Assembly (NCBI GenBank): GCA_029262635.1
Contig: JAJCZA010000017.1
Coordinates: forward strand, 62,001-126,000
Direction of reading: 5' to 3'
DNA: 64,000 nucleotides
Origin: Vampirovibrionales bacterium
GTDB lineage: Bacteria > Cyanobacteriota > Vampirovibrionia > Vampirovibrionales > Vampirovibrionaceae
This document shows, piece by piece, positions 16,251 through 25,675 of this stretch (the stretch's first letter is position 1; each line of letters starts with the position of its first letter). The position numbers and the translations under genes are program-made. The notes under the pieces were generated by a model. That model had not been told where the DNA came from and did not search any database. It saw only the letters and a list, made by a program, of their open reading frames with translations.

Positions 16251-17171
16251 TCAAGCGCTTTGTAACCCGAAGTAAAAAGCCATCAGCAAGCCCACAGCCC
16301 AGCAGTAATAGGCAAACCCCTTGAGACTATGCTTTGCCACAAACAGAATGAAATATTTGACACAAAAATAGGCGACCACCGTGGTCACAAGGACTCCCAC
16401 GAGCATGACCGGCCAGTTAAACCCTTGACCGAGGTCATGGTGGCTAACTTTAATTGATTCGTAAACAATGGCCAATAAAAAGGCTGGGATACTAATGAGA
16501 AAGGAATACCGTGTTGCTGTTAGTCGGTCGCTTCCGGCGATGAGGCCACCCGAAATGGTTGAGCCTGAACGGGAAATACCTCGAAAAATAGCCGCGGCCC
16601 CTTGAAAGACTCCGATAAGGCAAGCTTGTTTCAGAGTGAATGGCTGGGTCCCTTCAGGCTGTTTTTTAGCAGAATAGCTTTCCGTAAAAAAGAGCAAACC
16701 ACCGGTTAATATCAGATGCACACCAACCCACATGGGGTGCGCCCGATAATATTCGGAAATATCGGTGACCTGAGCTGTTGTCCAGCCCATTGCCGCCATC
16801 CCCCATTCTGATCCCTTAAGCAGAGCCAGGATAAACACCACGGTAATCCCGGTGGTAATCATGATTTGAAGCGGTAACTTTTTCTCCTCAAAAGGCCGAA
16901 TAGAATACCCATCAAAGTCAGGGATTTTTCGCTTCAGCAGGGTCATAATCAAAATAGTGAGATCCCGCCGAAAGTAATAAACCACCGCAATGAGTGTGCC
17001 CATATGCAAGAGGATATCGTAGAACTCCGCCTCTATAAGGCTATTAGAAGCGTTCCACCCTAAAGCTTTGGTGATTTCCTCGGTAAAGATCAGGTGAGCA
17101 GAGCTACTTACGGGTAAAAATTCGGTTAACCCCTGAACAACAGCCTTAATCACCGCATGGCTAATATCCAT
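16251..17171 (-). CDS. uppP: Undecaprenyl-diphosphatase
   Basis: This 306-residue integral membrane enzyme dephosphorylates undecaprenyl diphosphate so the lipid carrier can be reused for peptidoglycan and other envelope polymers; overproduction gives bacitracin resistance. The catalytic regions are visible: GLTEFLPVSSSAHL near the N-terminus and RGISRSGSTISGGLIAGSDR in the second half, each with the conserved Glu/Ser/Arg residues. Seven or eight hydrophobic segments are apparent. It is about 30-40 residues longer than E. coli BacA because of an extra loop near residues 125-150. It follows arcC at 66 bp on the same strand, probably in one transcript. Confidence 0.95.
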   Translation of the reverse strand: MDISHAVIKAVVQGLTEFLPVSSSAHLIFTEEITKALGWNASNSLIEAEFYDILLHMGTLIAVVYYFRRDLTILIMTLLKRKIPDFDGYSIRPFEEKKLPLQIMITTGITVVFILALLKGSEWGMAAMGWTTAQVTDISEYYRAHPMWVGVHLILTGGLLFFTESYSAKKQPEGTQPFTLKQACLIGVFQGAAAIFRGISRSGSTISGGLIAGSDRLTATRYSFLISIPAFLLAIVYESIKVSHHDLGQGFNWPVMLVGVLVTTVVAYFCVKYFILFVAKHSLKGFAYYCWAVGLLMAFYFGLQSA

Positions 17172-17237
17172 TGCCGACCTGTCTTTCCTCGTAACAAACT
17201 TTCTATCCTTTAATAGTACCGTATTTTTTCGTTTTAT

Positions 17238-18176
17238 TTAGAGTGAGCAAGAAATAGCAGTACCCACGTTCCCATCCAAGGCTTCGGACATTTGAGGAAT
17301 ACTGGTAATAAGTGCCCGCTTTCCCCCACTCTTAAGGTAATCAATGAGTGCCGCTACCTTTGGGCCCATACTGCCTTCGGAAAATTGCCCTTCGGCCAGG
17401 TAGCGCTCCGCCTCGGCCAACGTCATTTGACCCAACGCTTTTTCTTGCGATGTACCATAGTTCAGGTAAACGTAATCCACTTCCGTGCAAATGATCAGAT
17501 TTTCAATTTGCAGATTTTTTGCCAACAAACAAGAGGTGTAGTCCTTGTCGATGACGGCTTCAATCCCTTTTACCCCTTCATCCGACCAAAACACCGGTAC
17601 GCCACCACCGCCGCAACACAAGGTGATAATGTTTTGTTCCACCAGCTTTTGGATGGCTCTTTCTTCTAATATTTTAAGGGGTTTAGGCGATGGAACCAGG
17701 CGACGGTAACCCCGCCCGGCGTCCTGAGTAACGATGTACCCTCGATCTTCATAAAGTTCCTGGGCTTCAGACTGAGTTAAAAATCGACCCACCGGCTTGG
17801 AGGGTTTTTGAAACGCCGGATCCTCTGGAGAAACTTCTACAGTAGTGTTAATGGCTACTACATGATAGTCCAGGCCAATGTTAATAAGCTGGGTATAAAT
17901 TTCGTTGGCCAGCCAATAGCCGATTTCTCCCTGAGTCCATGAAACACACGTATCCAACGGAATCGGCGAAGGGAACAAGTCGGCCGATTTTTCCGCCATG
18001 GCTAATAAATTACCGACTTGTGGGCCGTTCCCAAACGTAATAATAGGCAAATAGCCCCGTTTCACCACATGGGCAATATGGAAACAAACCTCTCGTAAGA
18101 GGTGAAGTTCCAGGTTATTCCCCTGATCCTTATCGTATAAGGCGTTCCCGCCAATGGCAATTAAAACCCGCTTCAT
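17238..18176 (-). CDS. arcC: Carbamate kinase
   Basis: This 312-residue amino-acid-kinase-family enzyme reversibly transfers phosphate between carbamoyl phosphate and ADP. The start MKRVLIAIGGNALYD and the later GNGPQVGNLL, AQEL..DAGRGYRRLVPSP, CCGGGGVPV and EAVIDKDYTSCLLA are carbamate-kinase signatures. The C-terminal GSMGPKVAALIDYLKSGGKRALIT is also typical. No arginine deiminase (arcA), ornithine transcarbamylase (arcB) or arginine transporter gene is next to it, so its usual catabolic partners are missing here. It may serve another carbamoyl-phosphate source. GTAGGA precedes the ATG by about 6 nt. It is divergent from the desulfurase at 18297. Confidence 0.94.
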   Translation of the reverse strand: MKRVLIAIGGNALYDKDQGNNLELHLLREVCFHIAHVVKRGYLPIITFGNGPQVGNLLAMAEKSADLFPSPIPLDTCVSWTQGEIGYWLANEIYTQLINIGLDYHVVAINTTVEVSPEDPAFQKPSKPVGRFLTQSEAQELYEDRGYIVTQDAGRGYRRLVPSPKPLKILEERAIQKLVEQNIITLCCGGGGVPVFWSDEGVKGIEAVIDKDYTSCLLAKNLQIENLIICTEVDYVYLNYGTSQEKALGQMTLAEAERYLAEGQFSEGSMGPKVAALIDYLKSGGKRALITSIPQMSEALDGNVGTAISCSL

Positions 18177-18230
18177 ATTTGTTCCTACAAAACATTATGT
18201 CTAAAATTTCTGATTAGGGCAGGGTTTCAT

Positions 18231-18236
18231 TATAAT
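18231..18236 (+). promoter_or_regulatory. -10 element of the NifS/IscS-type gene
   Basis: A perfect TATAAT lies 60 nt before the ATG at 18297. A plausible -35 such as TTTCTG lies about 17 bp upstream but is weak. Confidence 0.4.
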
Positions 18237-18296
18237 AGAGGTTTGTAAAAAGCACCTTAAAAATATTCTCAATAACCTCCTGGATCTCTTTTACTC

Positions 18297-19514
18297 ATGT
18301 TTTATTTTGATCACGCTGCCACCACACCTTTATCGCCTTCTGTCAAAAAGGCCATGTTGCCTTGGCTTGAAGAAGCATCAGGTTATGGCAATCCATCCAG
18401 TTTGCATCAAGCTGGACGACTGGCCCGTCAAACGGTAGAAGAGGCTCGCGCCCAAATCGCTCGCCATCTGGGCGCTCAATCGGATGAGATTTTCTTTACC
18501 AGTGGAGGGACAGAAGCCAATAATTGGGCGGTTCGAGGGTTGGCTGACATGCGAGAAACCCAAAAACCCAACAGTAGACACCACCTAATTACCACCCAAG
18601 TTGAACACCCTTCTGTTCTCAACCCTTGCCAACATTTAAAGACACTTGGCTGGGAAGTAACCCAACTTAGCGTTAACGCCGAAGGGTTTGTATCGCTGGA
18701 CGAACTAGAAGCCGCCCTTCAGCCTAATACGGCTCTGGTTTCGGTGATTCACGGTCACAATGAAATCGGTACCCTTCAGCCCATTGAAGCGTGTGGTACC
18801 TTGCTCCGTAAAAAAAATATCCTCTTTCACACGGACGCTGTGCAGACACTAGGAAAGGTTCCAATTGACCTAAATACCCTGCCTGTAGATTACCTCTCGT
18901 TTTCCGGACACAAGTTTTACGGCCCCAAAGGAATCGGTGGGCTTTTCATTCGAAAATCCGCTCCGCGCCCAGTGCCACTTCTCTGGGGCGGTGGTCAGGA
19001 AGCTAGCCTGCGTTCAGGAACCGAGAACGTCGCCGGAATCGTAGGAATGGCTAAGGCTGTTCAGCTTGCTTGTCAAGAAATGGGTGAAGAGAGCCAGCGG
19101 TTAAGAGAACTACAAATCTATTTAATCCAGCAGCTGGGCACTGCGCTTAAGGGAACAGCCGTTCAGTGGCACTTAAACGGTCCAAAAGATTTATCCCGCC
19201 GGGTGCCGGGCAATATTCATATCTCCTTAACCTGTGAAAATGGTGTCATCATTGAGGGTGAATCGCTCGTACTTCAACTGGATCTCAAAGGGATCTGTGC
19301 TTCCAGTGGTTCTGCCTGCCACAGTGCCACTATTGAGCCCTCTAAAACCATTTTATCATTAGGAAAATCCCGTGCCGAGGCGACCAGCACGCTTCGTCTT
19401 TCTTTTGGTCACAGGACAACCACCGAAGCCATCGATAAATTTCTGGAAACACTGCCTCAAATTATTAACCGACTTGCTCGTTCGCCTTCTTCTTTTAACT
19501 CACGGTCTATTTAA
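18297..19514 (+). CDS. Cysteine desulfurase, NifS/IscS type
   Basis: This 405-residue PLP enzyme delivers sulfur to Fe-S cluster scaffolds and thio-modified tRNAs. It opens with FDHAATTPL and carries GNPSSLHQAGR. The PLP lysine is K206 in SFSGHKFYGPKGIGG. The catalytic cysteine is C341, in the group I context CASSGSACHSATIEPSK. The mobile-loop cysteine thus differs from the SufS-like enzyme at 8926, so the two desulfurases are not duplicates. IHGHNEIGTLQP replaces the more common MHANNEIG. No iscU, iscR or thiI is adjacent. The start has only a weak ribosome site. A promoter-like TATAAT is upstream. Confidence 0.92.
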   Translation: MFYFDHAATTPLSPSVKKAMLPWLEEASGYGNPSSLHQAGRLARQTVEEARAQIARHLGAQSDEIFFTSGGTEANNWAVRGLADMRETQKPNSRHHLITTQVEHPSVLNPCQHLKTLGWEVTQLSVNAEGFVSLDELEAALQPNTALVSVIHGHNEIGTLQPIEACGTLLRKKNILFHTDAVQTLGKVPIDLNTLPVDYLSFSGHKFYGPKGIGGLFIRKSAPRPVPLLWGGGQEASLRSGTENVAGIVGMAKAVQLACQEMGEESQRLRELQIYLIQQLGTALKGTAVQWHLNGPKDLSRRVPGNIHISLTCENGVIIEGESLVLQLDLKGICASSGSACHSATIEPSKTILSLGKSRAEATSTLRLSFGHRTTTEAIDKFLETLPQIINRLARSPSSFNSRSI

Positions 19515-19684
19515 AAGGAGTAATGGCCTCAAATACCTTAAGCCCAGGAAAACAGACGAGAGTAAACGAAGTCGTTCCGTTGCATGTCAACCCTCCGTAA
19601 CATGAGGACGTTTCTCCTGCATTAAAATGTTAGAATGGCAAGGGACACTCCTTTCAGTTAGCGACCGATTTAGAGCGACTTCTT

Positions 19685-20800
19685 ATGGCTATCAGCTATT
19701 CAAACGATAATGATGTACCCAATAACACACGCCAGCCCCGTAAAAAAGAGGTGGATTCAGCTGAACGAACCGGTTTGCTAAAGAAAACAGAAACCGATTA
19801 CGATGAACGGCAAGAGCAGACCATTCGCCCGAAAACACTGGATGATTATATTGGGCAATCCGCCTTAAAAGAAAGCCTACTCATTAGCATCCATGCCGCC
19901 ACAGGGCGAGGAGAACCGTTAGAGCATACTCTGCTCTATGGCCCACCGGGCTTAGGGAAAACAACACTGGCCATGGTACTGGCCAATGAGATGAACACTA
20001 ATATTCATGTGACCTCTGCTCCGGCCCTAGAGCGACCACGGGATATTCTTGGGATCCTTATGTCACTGGAGCCTGGTAGTGTCCTGTTTATCGATGAAAT
20101 TCACCGCCTGAATAAAGTCGCCGAAGAGATTCTCTATCCGGCCATGGAAGATTTTACACTGGATCGAACCATCGGCAAGGGCCATGCGGCCAAAATTCTT
20201 CGGGTGCCTCTGCCTAAATTCACCCTGATTGGCGCGACCACCAAGGCAGGCGCTTTATCCAGTCCTCTTCGAGATCGCTTTGGGATTGTGTACCGTCTGA
20301 ATTTTTATAATGAGATTGAATTAAACGCGATTATTCGCCGCTCTGCGGAAATCCTTGGAATTGCCGTAGAACCACAAGGGGCTTCAACGATTGGGCAACG
20401 TTCACGAGGAACGCCCCGAATTGCCAATCGGCTCCTTCGCCGAGTTCGAGATTTTGTTGAGGTTCGGCGAAAAGGGCAGAAAAGTATTAATTCCGCCGCC
20501 GCTGAAGAGGCACTGAATCTTTTTGAAATTGACCCATTAGGGCTAGATCCCACGGATCGACGTCTTTTAAGTCTGATTATTGAAAATTTTAATGGCGGCC
20601 CGGTCGGAGTGGAAACACTGGCTTCCGCTCTGGGCGAAGACGCCCGAACCATTGAAGACGTCTACGAGCCGTATCTGTTGCAAGCAGGGCTACTTAACCG
20701 AACCCCTCGTGGCCGAACCGTTACTCCAAATACCTTAAGGCATTTAGGTCTTACCTCTCTTGATGATGTTGTTGAGCAAAAAAAGCTGATTTCAGAATAA
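19685..20800 (+). CDS. ruvB: Holliday junction branch migration helicase RuvB
   Basis: RuvB is the hexameric AAA+ motor that, with RuvA, drives Holliday junction migration. Walker A is [14 protein letters not shown] and Walker B is [11 protein letters not shown]. Sensor 1 sits in [20 protein letters not shown] and the winged-helix C-terminal domain in [29 protein letters not shown]. Length (371) exceeds E. coli RuvB (336) because of a longer hydrophilic N-terminus of about 35 residues. No ruvA or ruvC is adjacent. The 170 bp before it hold no convincing gene. It is convergent with uvrB across a 194-bp spacer in which I see nothing notable. Confidence 0.97.
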   Translation: MAISYSNDNDVPNNTRQPRKKEVDSAERTGLLKKTETDYDERQEQTIRPKTLDDYIGQSALKESLLISIHAATGRGEPLEHTLLYGPPGLGKTTLAMVLANEMNTNIHVTSAPALERPRDILGILMSLEPGSVLFIDEIHRLNKVAEEILYPAMEDFTLDRTIGKGHAAKILRVPLPKFTLIGATTKAGALSSPLRDRFGIVYRLNFYNEIELNAIIRRSAEILGIAVEPQGASTIGQRSRGTPRIANRLLRRVRDFVEVRRKGQKSINSAAAEEALNLFEIDPLGLDPTDRRLLSLIIENFNGGPVGVETLASALGEDARTIEDVYEPYLLQAGLLNRTPRGRTVTPNTLRHLGLTSLDDVVEQKKLISE

Positions 20801-20994
20801 AGAGTCTTCTCCTGTAACAGGGGGCTTATGGCTTAGTTTTTGGGTTCACCAAAACAAAACACCTTTCCTCTTCTGATTTAAAACCTGAAGAATTTTCAAT
20901 TGTCGAAGTGAGCGAACAACTGACCCTGCTGGTTTGAGTCCACCTTATTTTAAACACACTAAAGGCCTTACTGAACCTTGGGAAACAATTTAAT

Positions 20995-23028
20995 TCAAGA
21001 AACTGTTTTTCCTGCTTTTTTCGGCGAGCCTTCGTCCATCAGATTGATCAACGCCATACGCTGATCCCGCAGGTTGGCGGCTTTTTCAAATTCCAACATC
21101 TGAGCAGCCTCTTTCATCTGGACTTCCAACTGTTCTACCAGTCCGCTTAATTCATCCGAAGAAAGCATACGGGCTTCCGTGGTCAGTTCTTCCAATGCCT
21201 GATCCGTTTTGTTCCGCGGATCGGCACCCAGCATGTCCAGTAATCCGTTAGAAATGGCTTTTTTAATGGTTTTTGGAACAATACCATGGTCTGTATTGTA
21301 AGCGATTTGGAGATCTCGGCGCCGCTTGGTTTCATCCAATGCTTTTTTCATACTATTAGTTACTTTGTCGGCAAACAATAATACCTGTCCATCAGCGTTT
21401 CGCGCGGCGCGGCCAATGGTCTGAATTAAGCTGGACTCGGAACGTAAAAAGCCTTCTTTATCGGCGTCCATAATGACGACAAGCGACACCTCCGGCAAGT
21501 CAAGCCCTTCTCTCAGTAAATTAACCCCGATTAGTACATCGAAGTGACCGAGCCTTAAATCTCGCAAGATTTCAATCCGCTCCAGCGATTTAATATCGCT
21601 GTGCAAATACCTAACCCGCACATTCAACGACTCGTAATATTCCGCCAAATCTTCCGCCATGCGCTTGGTCAGCGTTGTAATCAACACTCGTTCATCCCGC
21701 TTGACCCGTGCTTGAATTTCATCCAGTAAAACATCCACCTGATTTTCGGTGGGACGAATCATCACCTCAGGATCCACCAGTCCAGTAGGCCGAATAATTT
21801 GTTCTGCCACCTGAACCGATTCATCCAGTTCGTATGATGATGGCGTGGCAGACACAAAGATACGCTGACCAATTCGTTCTAAAAATTCGTTAAAATTTAG
21901 TGGGCGGTTGTCTCGCGCGCAGGGTAAGCGAAAACCGTAATCAATCAGTGTGTTTTTTCGAGACTGATCACCGTGATACATGCCGCGAACCTGTGGCACG
22001 GTCACGTGGGATTCATCCACGAATAACAAAAAGTCATCAGAGAAGTAGTCCAACAGGGTTTTGGGTGGGGTACCCGGTGCGCGCTTTTCAAAAATCCGGC
22101 TGTAATTTTCAATGCCGTTGCAATACCCTAACTGACGAATCATTTCTAAATCCCGCTGAGTCCGTTGTTCCAACCGTTGGGCTTCTAGCAGTTTACCGGA
22201 CTCACCCAATTCAGCGGTTCTCAGTTTTAATTCCAGTTCAATTTGCTGACAGGCATCCTGAATGTCATCGGGATTCGCCACGTAGTGTATTGCCGGGTAG
22301 ATAACCACCTCTTCCGGCTCGTCTTTCACATCGCCTGTTAACGGATTGACAATGCGAATCCGCTCAATCTCGTCGCCAAACAATTCCAGACGAATCAACA
22401 TTTCTTCGTAGGCGGGCATCACTTCAATGACATCACCTCGAACGCGAAACTCGGCACGGGAAACCTGAATATCATTTCGCTGATATTGGTTTCGGATGAG
22501 GGTGCGTAAAATAGTGTCTCGTTCAATCTGTTGGCCTATCGATAGCCTTAGGGCGGCGTTAAAATAATTCTCCGGCATCCCCAAACCATAAATACAGCTG
22601 ACACTAGACACTACGATAACATCCCGCCGTTCGAAGAGGCTCCGGGTAGCCGAGTGGCGCAGACGATCGATTTCGTCGTTAATACTTGCCGTTTTTTCAA
22701 TATAGGTATCCGTCCGGGGGATATAGGCTTCTGGCTGATAGTAATCGTAGTAGCTAATGAAATATTCCACTGCACTATCGGGAAAAAATGATTTCATCTC
22801 GTTATACAATTGAGCGGCCAGCGTTTTGTTGTGAGACATAATTAACGCCGGACGCTGGGTTTTCTCGATGACACTGGCCATGGTGAATGTCTTCCCCGAA
22901 CCGGTAACACCTAAAAGCGTTTGCGCCTCATGCCCCAAATCCACACCCTCTACAAGAGATTCAATCGCCTTTGGCTGATCGCCTGCCGGGGCGTATTCGG
23001 AAATTAATTTAAAAGGTCGTTCCAGCAT
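20995..23028 (-). CDS. uvrB: Excinuclease ABC subunit B
   Basis: UvrB (677 residues) is the DNA-damage-verifying helicase-like subunit of nucleotide excision repair. Visible regions are Walker [15 protein letters not shown] near the N-terminus, the beta-hairpin [12 protein letters not shown], and motif II DESHV. Motif V/VI appear in [14 protein letters not shown] and QTIGRAARN, and a C-terminal UVR domain ends in [23 protein letters not shown]. Everything needed for function appears present. The ATG lies only 6 nt after a TACAAT -10 element on the minus strand (23034-23039), with AGGGA between them, so the leader would be extremely short. It is divergent from the exported protein at 23111. 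Confidence 0.97.
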   Translation of the reverse strand: MLERPFKLISEYAPAGDQPKAIESLVEGVDLGHEAQTLLGVTGSGKTFTMASVIEKTQRPALIMSHNKTLAAQLYNEMKSFFPDSAVEYFISYYDYYQPEAYIPRTDTYIEKTASINDEIDRLRHSATRSLFERRDVIVVSSVSCIYGLGMPENYFNAALRLSIGQQIERDTILRTLIRNQYQRNDIQVSRAEFRVRGDVIEVMPAYEEMLIRLELFGDEIERIRIVNPLTGDVKDEPEEVVIYPAIHYVANPDDIQDACQQIELELKLRTAELGESGKLLEAQRLEQRTQRDLEMIRQLGYCNGIENYSRIFEKRAPGTPPKTLLDYFSDDFLLFVDESHVTVPQVRGMYHGDQSRKNTLIDYGFRLPCARDNRPLNFNEFLERIGQRIFVSATPSSYELDESVQVAEQIIRPTGLVDPEVMIRPTENQVDVLLDEIQARVKRDERVLITTLTKRMAEDLAEYYESLNVRVRYLHSDIKSLERIEILRDLRLGHFDVLIGVNLLREGLDLPEVSLVVIMDADKEGFLRSESSLIQTIGRAARNADGQVLLFADKVTNSMKKALDETKRRRDLQIAYNTDHGIVPKTIKKAISNGLLDMLGADPRNKTDQALEELTTEARMLSSDELSGLVEQLEVQMKEAAQMLEFEKAANLRDQRMALINLMDEGSPKKAGKTVS

Positions 23029-23030
23029 GT

Positions 23031-23068
23031 CCCTATTGTAAGAGCCATTGAGACCGCTTACAATAGGG
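23031..23068. promoter_or_regulatory. Perfect 12-bp inverted repeat carrying divergent -10 elements
   Basis: CCCTATTGTAAG (23031-23042) and CTTACAATAGGG (23057-23068) are perfect reverse complements with 14 bp between them. Each arm contains TACAAT in the direction facing one of the divergent genes, uvrB or the gene at 23111. It may be a pair of promoters, a regulator site, or both. It does not match the usual LexA box. Confidence 0.6.
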
Positions 23069-23110
23069 TGAGCTTATTTTTTTACGTATTGGCCCAAAGG
23101 AGAATATCAC

Positions 23111-23611
23111 TTGAGTTGTTTGAAAAAACAGTTGTTCATGGGACTCATCGCCGCTTATAGCATGTTTGTTCTGGTGTTTACGCCGGTATTCGATGCCAAA
23201 TCCGAGTTTAAAGAAAGCGAAATCGGAATTCCGGTGGCGGCAGAGCGTTTATTTAACGAATACGTCTCATTAGAAAAAGCTTTTGATGTCCGCTTAGCGG
23301 ATCTTTATTCGGATACGGCCATGATTAAGTCGACCCGCAAGTTTTCTGATGGCCATACAGAAACTCTTCACATTCCTCCTCAACGCTATAAAGCCATGAT
23401 TCGTCAACTGATGCCCATGGCCCAAGCGGTTAACGATCGGGGCGACTATTCTAACGTGGAATTTGCTGCCTTGGATGACGGACGGGTTCGTATCCATGCT
23501 ACCCGCTATGCCATTAACAAAAACTATTCCGCCCCGGTTATTCTTCTGGTCGGGCCGGATAATCAGGGAAAATGGGTCATTCTTGAAGAATACTCAGAAA
23601 CCCAGCCTTAA
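23111..23611 (+). CDS. Hypothetical exported protein
   Basis: This 166-residue protein has an N-terminal signal-like segment (KKQLFMGLIAAYSMFVLVFTPVFDA, about residues 5-29). A soluble domain of about 135 residues follows, with the pattern FNEYVSLEKAFDVRLADLYSDTAMI. Later KWVILEEYSE suggests an NTF2/SnoaL-like fold, though that is a weak impression. TTG at 23111 is taken as start because AAAGGAG lies 8 nt upstream; ATG at 23138 would remove the basic part of the signal. It is divergent from uvrB across the inverted repeat and immediately upstream of rnpB. Confidence 0.6.
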   Translation: MSCLKKQLFMGLIAAYSMFVLVFTPVFDAKSEFKESEIGIPVAAERLFNEYVSLEKAFDVRLADLYSDTAMIKSTRKFSDGHTETLHIPPQRYKAMIRQLMPMAQAVNDRGDYSNVEFAALDDGRVRIHATRYAINKNYSAPVILLVGPDNQGKWVILEEYSETQP

Positions 23612-23677
23612 TGCCGCGTTTGTTTTACAACACGAAAAGGCCGAAGAGAAAAGATAGAAATTTGAATGGAATATGGC

Positions 23678-23683
23678 TATAAT
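23678..23683 (+). promoter_or_regulatory. -10 element of rnpB
   Basis: A perfect TATAAT ends 8 nt before the predicted first base of RNase P RNA at 23691, the expected distance to a transcription start. The -35 region is poor. Confidence 0.65.
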
Positions 23684-23690
23684 ATTGGGC

Positions 23691-24066
23691 AGAACGAGTT
23701 GGACAGACGGTCGCGGATGGTATGACCTATCATCTGAGGAAAGTCCGGGCTCCACAGGGCATGTCGCCGGGTAACGCCCGGTGTGGGTGACCACGAGGAT
23801 AGTGCCACAGAAATAAACCGCCGATGGCTGGATGGGAGTAATCTCAAAAAGCACAGGCAAGGGTGCAACGGTGGAGTAAGAGCCCACCAGCAGGGTCGAG
23901 AGGCTCTGGCTAGGTAAACCCCGACAGCGTGCAAGGCACTGGAGGCTGTGTTTAATCACAAAGGCGGCCCGCCTGCTTCCGATAAGACCGCTAGAGCTTA
24001 TTGGAGACAATAAGTCGAGACAGATGACCGTCCCCGACAGAACCCGGCTTATGGCCAACTCGTTCT
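23691..24066 (+). ncRNA. rnpB: RNase P RNA, bacterial class A
   Basis: This catalytic RNA trims tRNA 5' leaders. The conserved core GAGGAAAGTCCGGGCTCCAC (from about 23736) and ACAGAAATAAACCGCC (about 23809) are present. So is the 3' core with AGACAGATGACCG and ACAGAACCCGGCTTA, including the region that pairs with tRNA CCA. The ends are fixed by helix P1: AGAACGAGTT (23691-23700) pairs perfectly with AACTCGTTCT (24057-24066). A T-rich run follows. The length of 376 nt and the layout fit the ancestral class A form used by most bacteria. Confidence 0.96.
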
Positions 24067-24262
24067 ATTTTACCGGCTGAGTGCCTGAATGAGCCTTTGA
24101 TGTTTATCTGAATACGTTACAAATGTTCATCAAATTAAGATAAGAAGTCAGTCTTTTTTTGCCTTTTATAAGTAAGAGGGGCCAGCATGTTTCTACTCAT
24201 GACACCTTATCGATCTATTTTTAGACGAGGCAAATAAATCCATATTAATGTTTTATTATATA

Positions 24263-24273
24263 TATAATATAAT
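24263..24273 (+). promoter_or_regulatory. Overlapping TATAAT elements before the halogenase-like gene
   Basis: Two overlapping TATAAT hexamers (24263-24268 and 24268-24273) lie in an AT-rich run about 45 nt before the chosen TTG start. No good -35 is seen. Confidence 0.35.
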
Positions 24274-24317
24274 TGCCGTATGTTACTTTACAATCCCATT
24301 CGATAGGTGGCCGACCC

Positions 24318-25640
24318 TTGTTTTTATTTGAAAAATTTAAAAAAATGATGCTCAAAACGCCAACACCGGATCATCAGTGCCCCATATCATCAGAACTGGA
24401 ACCAGAACCAAAGGTCGAATTAGGGCCGCAACAAGAGCCAGAAGTCTCCGGCCTTAAAAAGAAACGAAAATTAGGTGTTATTGGAGTGGGTTCTGCCGGC
24501 TTGTTGAGCTTGGTGCATTTTTGCACATGGCTTGAAGAGGATTGGGAAATCTATTCGATTCATAATCCAGCCAAGGAAATTCTGGGTATTGGCGAAAGCA
24601 CGAATGGAGAATTTGTGGGCCTTCTGGAACGAGGAACCCATTTTTGTCTGGGCAGCCAAGAAGACTTAAAAGCACTGGATGCGACCATTAAGTTTGGCAG
24701 CAAGTTTAGTGGTTGGCGAGAGGCTTCCTGGATTAACCCCTTGCTTGATGGAAATACGGCCGTTCATTTCAACAATTATTTCTTTAAGGATTTTATTTAT
24801 TCAAGACTTGAGAAATTGTGGCCAAAGCAGTTTCGCTTTATCGAAGGCGATGTTAAAGAACTGGTCAACCATTCTGATCGAGTCACCGTAACCATTGATG
24901 AGTCTGAACATGAGTTCGATTTTGTTATCGACTGTATGGGCTTTCCCAGCAATTATGATGACTACGTTATTAGTGACTGCACCCCAGTGAATCGATGCCT
25001 GGTTCACAGTATCGAAGATTTTGAATATGAGCCCTTTACCGACCATATCGCCCATGCCCATGGGTGGATGTTTGGGGTTCCTCTGCAATCTCGAAAGACT
25101 TATGGCTACCTTTATAATGACAAGATTACGGCGAAAGAAGAGGCCGTTGAGGATATGAAACGGATTCTTGAGGTGGATGAAATTGAAGATAAAGAATACG
25201 TTTTCAAGTGTTATTACACCCCAAAGTTGGTTGAAGGCCGCATTTTTAAAAATGGGAACAAGGCGCTATTTTTTGAACCCCTGGTTGCTAATTCTATTGC
25301 GCTTTATACATACGCCATGCGTCTTATTTATGACCGCATGATGGGAAACACGACCGAAGAGGAAACGAATACATCCTTCGTTGACGCTGTTCAGCCCGTC
25401 GAAAATATTATCAGTTATTATTATCAAGGAGGGTCAACCTTTGAGTCGGCATTTTGGGACCATGCCACTCGCCATACGAAGGCCCGCCTGGAAAACCAAC
25501 AGGCTTTTAAAGACATGATGGCGACCTATAAGAACCTGAAGGATCGTGGCATCCTGAACATGGGAAGTATTTATGGATTTAAGCCCTTAACCTGGGAAAT
25601 CGTTGATGAGCAAATGGGCTATGGCTATATTGGCAAATAA
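24318..25640 (+). CDS. FAD-dependent tryptophan-halogenase-like protein
   Basis: This protein of about 440 residues resembles the flavin-dependent tryptophan halogenase family. It has a Rossmann motif GVIGVGSAG (about residues 53-61). GIGESTNGEF (about 90-99) corresponds to the family's GEAT/GEST region, where a catalytic lysine usually follows. DCMGFPSNYDD and a later FFEPLVANSIALYTYAM complete the fold. The halogenase hallmark WxWxIP appears as WMFGVP, with Phe and Val substituted. This, and the absence of an obvious catalytic lysine near GEST, leaves halogenation unproven; hydroxylation or another flavin reaction is possible. An N-terminal segment is Pro/Glu-rich. The start is uncertain: TTG at 24318 has GGTGG 7-8 nt upstream, while the ATG at 24345 lacks a site. 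Confidence 0.7.
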   Translation: MFLFEKFKKMMLKTPTPDHQCPISSELEPEPKVELGPQQEPEVSGLKKKRKLGVIGVGSAGLLSLVHFCTWLEEDWEIYSIHNPAKEILGIGESTNGEFVGLLERGTHFCLGSQEDLKALDATIKFGSKFSGWREASWINPLLDGNTAVHFNNYFFKDFIYSRLEKLWPKQFRFIEGDVKELVNHSDRVTVTIDESEHEFDFVIDCMGFPSNYDDYVISDCTPVNRCLVHSIEDFEYEPFTDHIAHAHGWMFGVPLQSRKTYGYLYNDKITAKEEAVEDMKRILEVDEIEDKEYVFKCYYTPKLVEGRIFKNGNKALFFEPLVANSIALYTYAMRLIYDRMMGNTTEEETNTSFVDAVQPVENIISYYYQGGSTFESAFWDHATRHTKARLENQQAFKDMMATYKNLKDRGILNMGSIYGFKPLTWEIVDEQMGYGYIGK

Positions 25641-25675
25641 AAAGCTTATAAAACACCAAACATCGCACCCAACAT

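Noticed and set aside
19515-19684. Short frame starting AAAAGGAGTAATG before ruvB (25 codons)
   Set aside because: The ribosome site is only about two bases from the ATG and the product is not recognisable; treated as intergenic.
20801-20994. Possible gene or terminator between ruvB and uvrB
   Set aside because: No hairpin with T-run and no ORF with a ribosome site are visible.
23029-23110. LexA (SOS) box before uvrB
   Set aside because: The inverted repeat there does not match CTGT-N8-ACAG or GAACN4GTTC; reported as an unassigned dyad instead.
24700-24720. KFGSK in the halogenase-like protein, similar to the FG[ST]Q peptide
   Set aside because: It lies inside the conserved catalytic domain, not at the N-terminus, so it belongs to the family fold.
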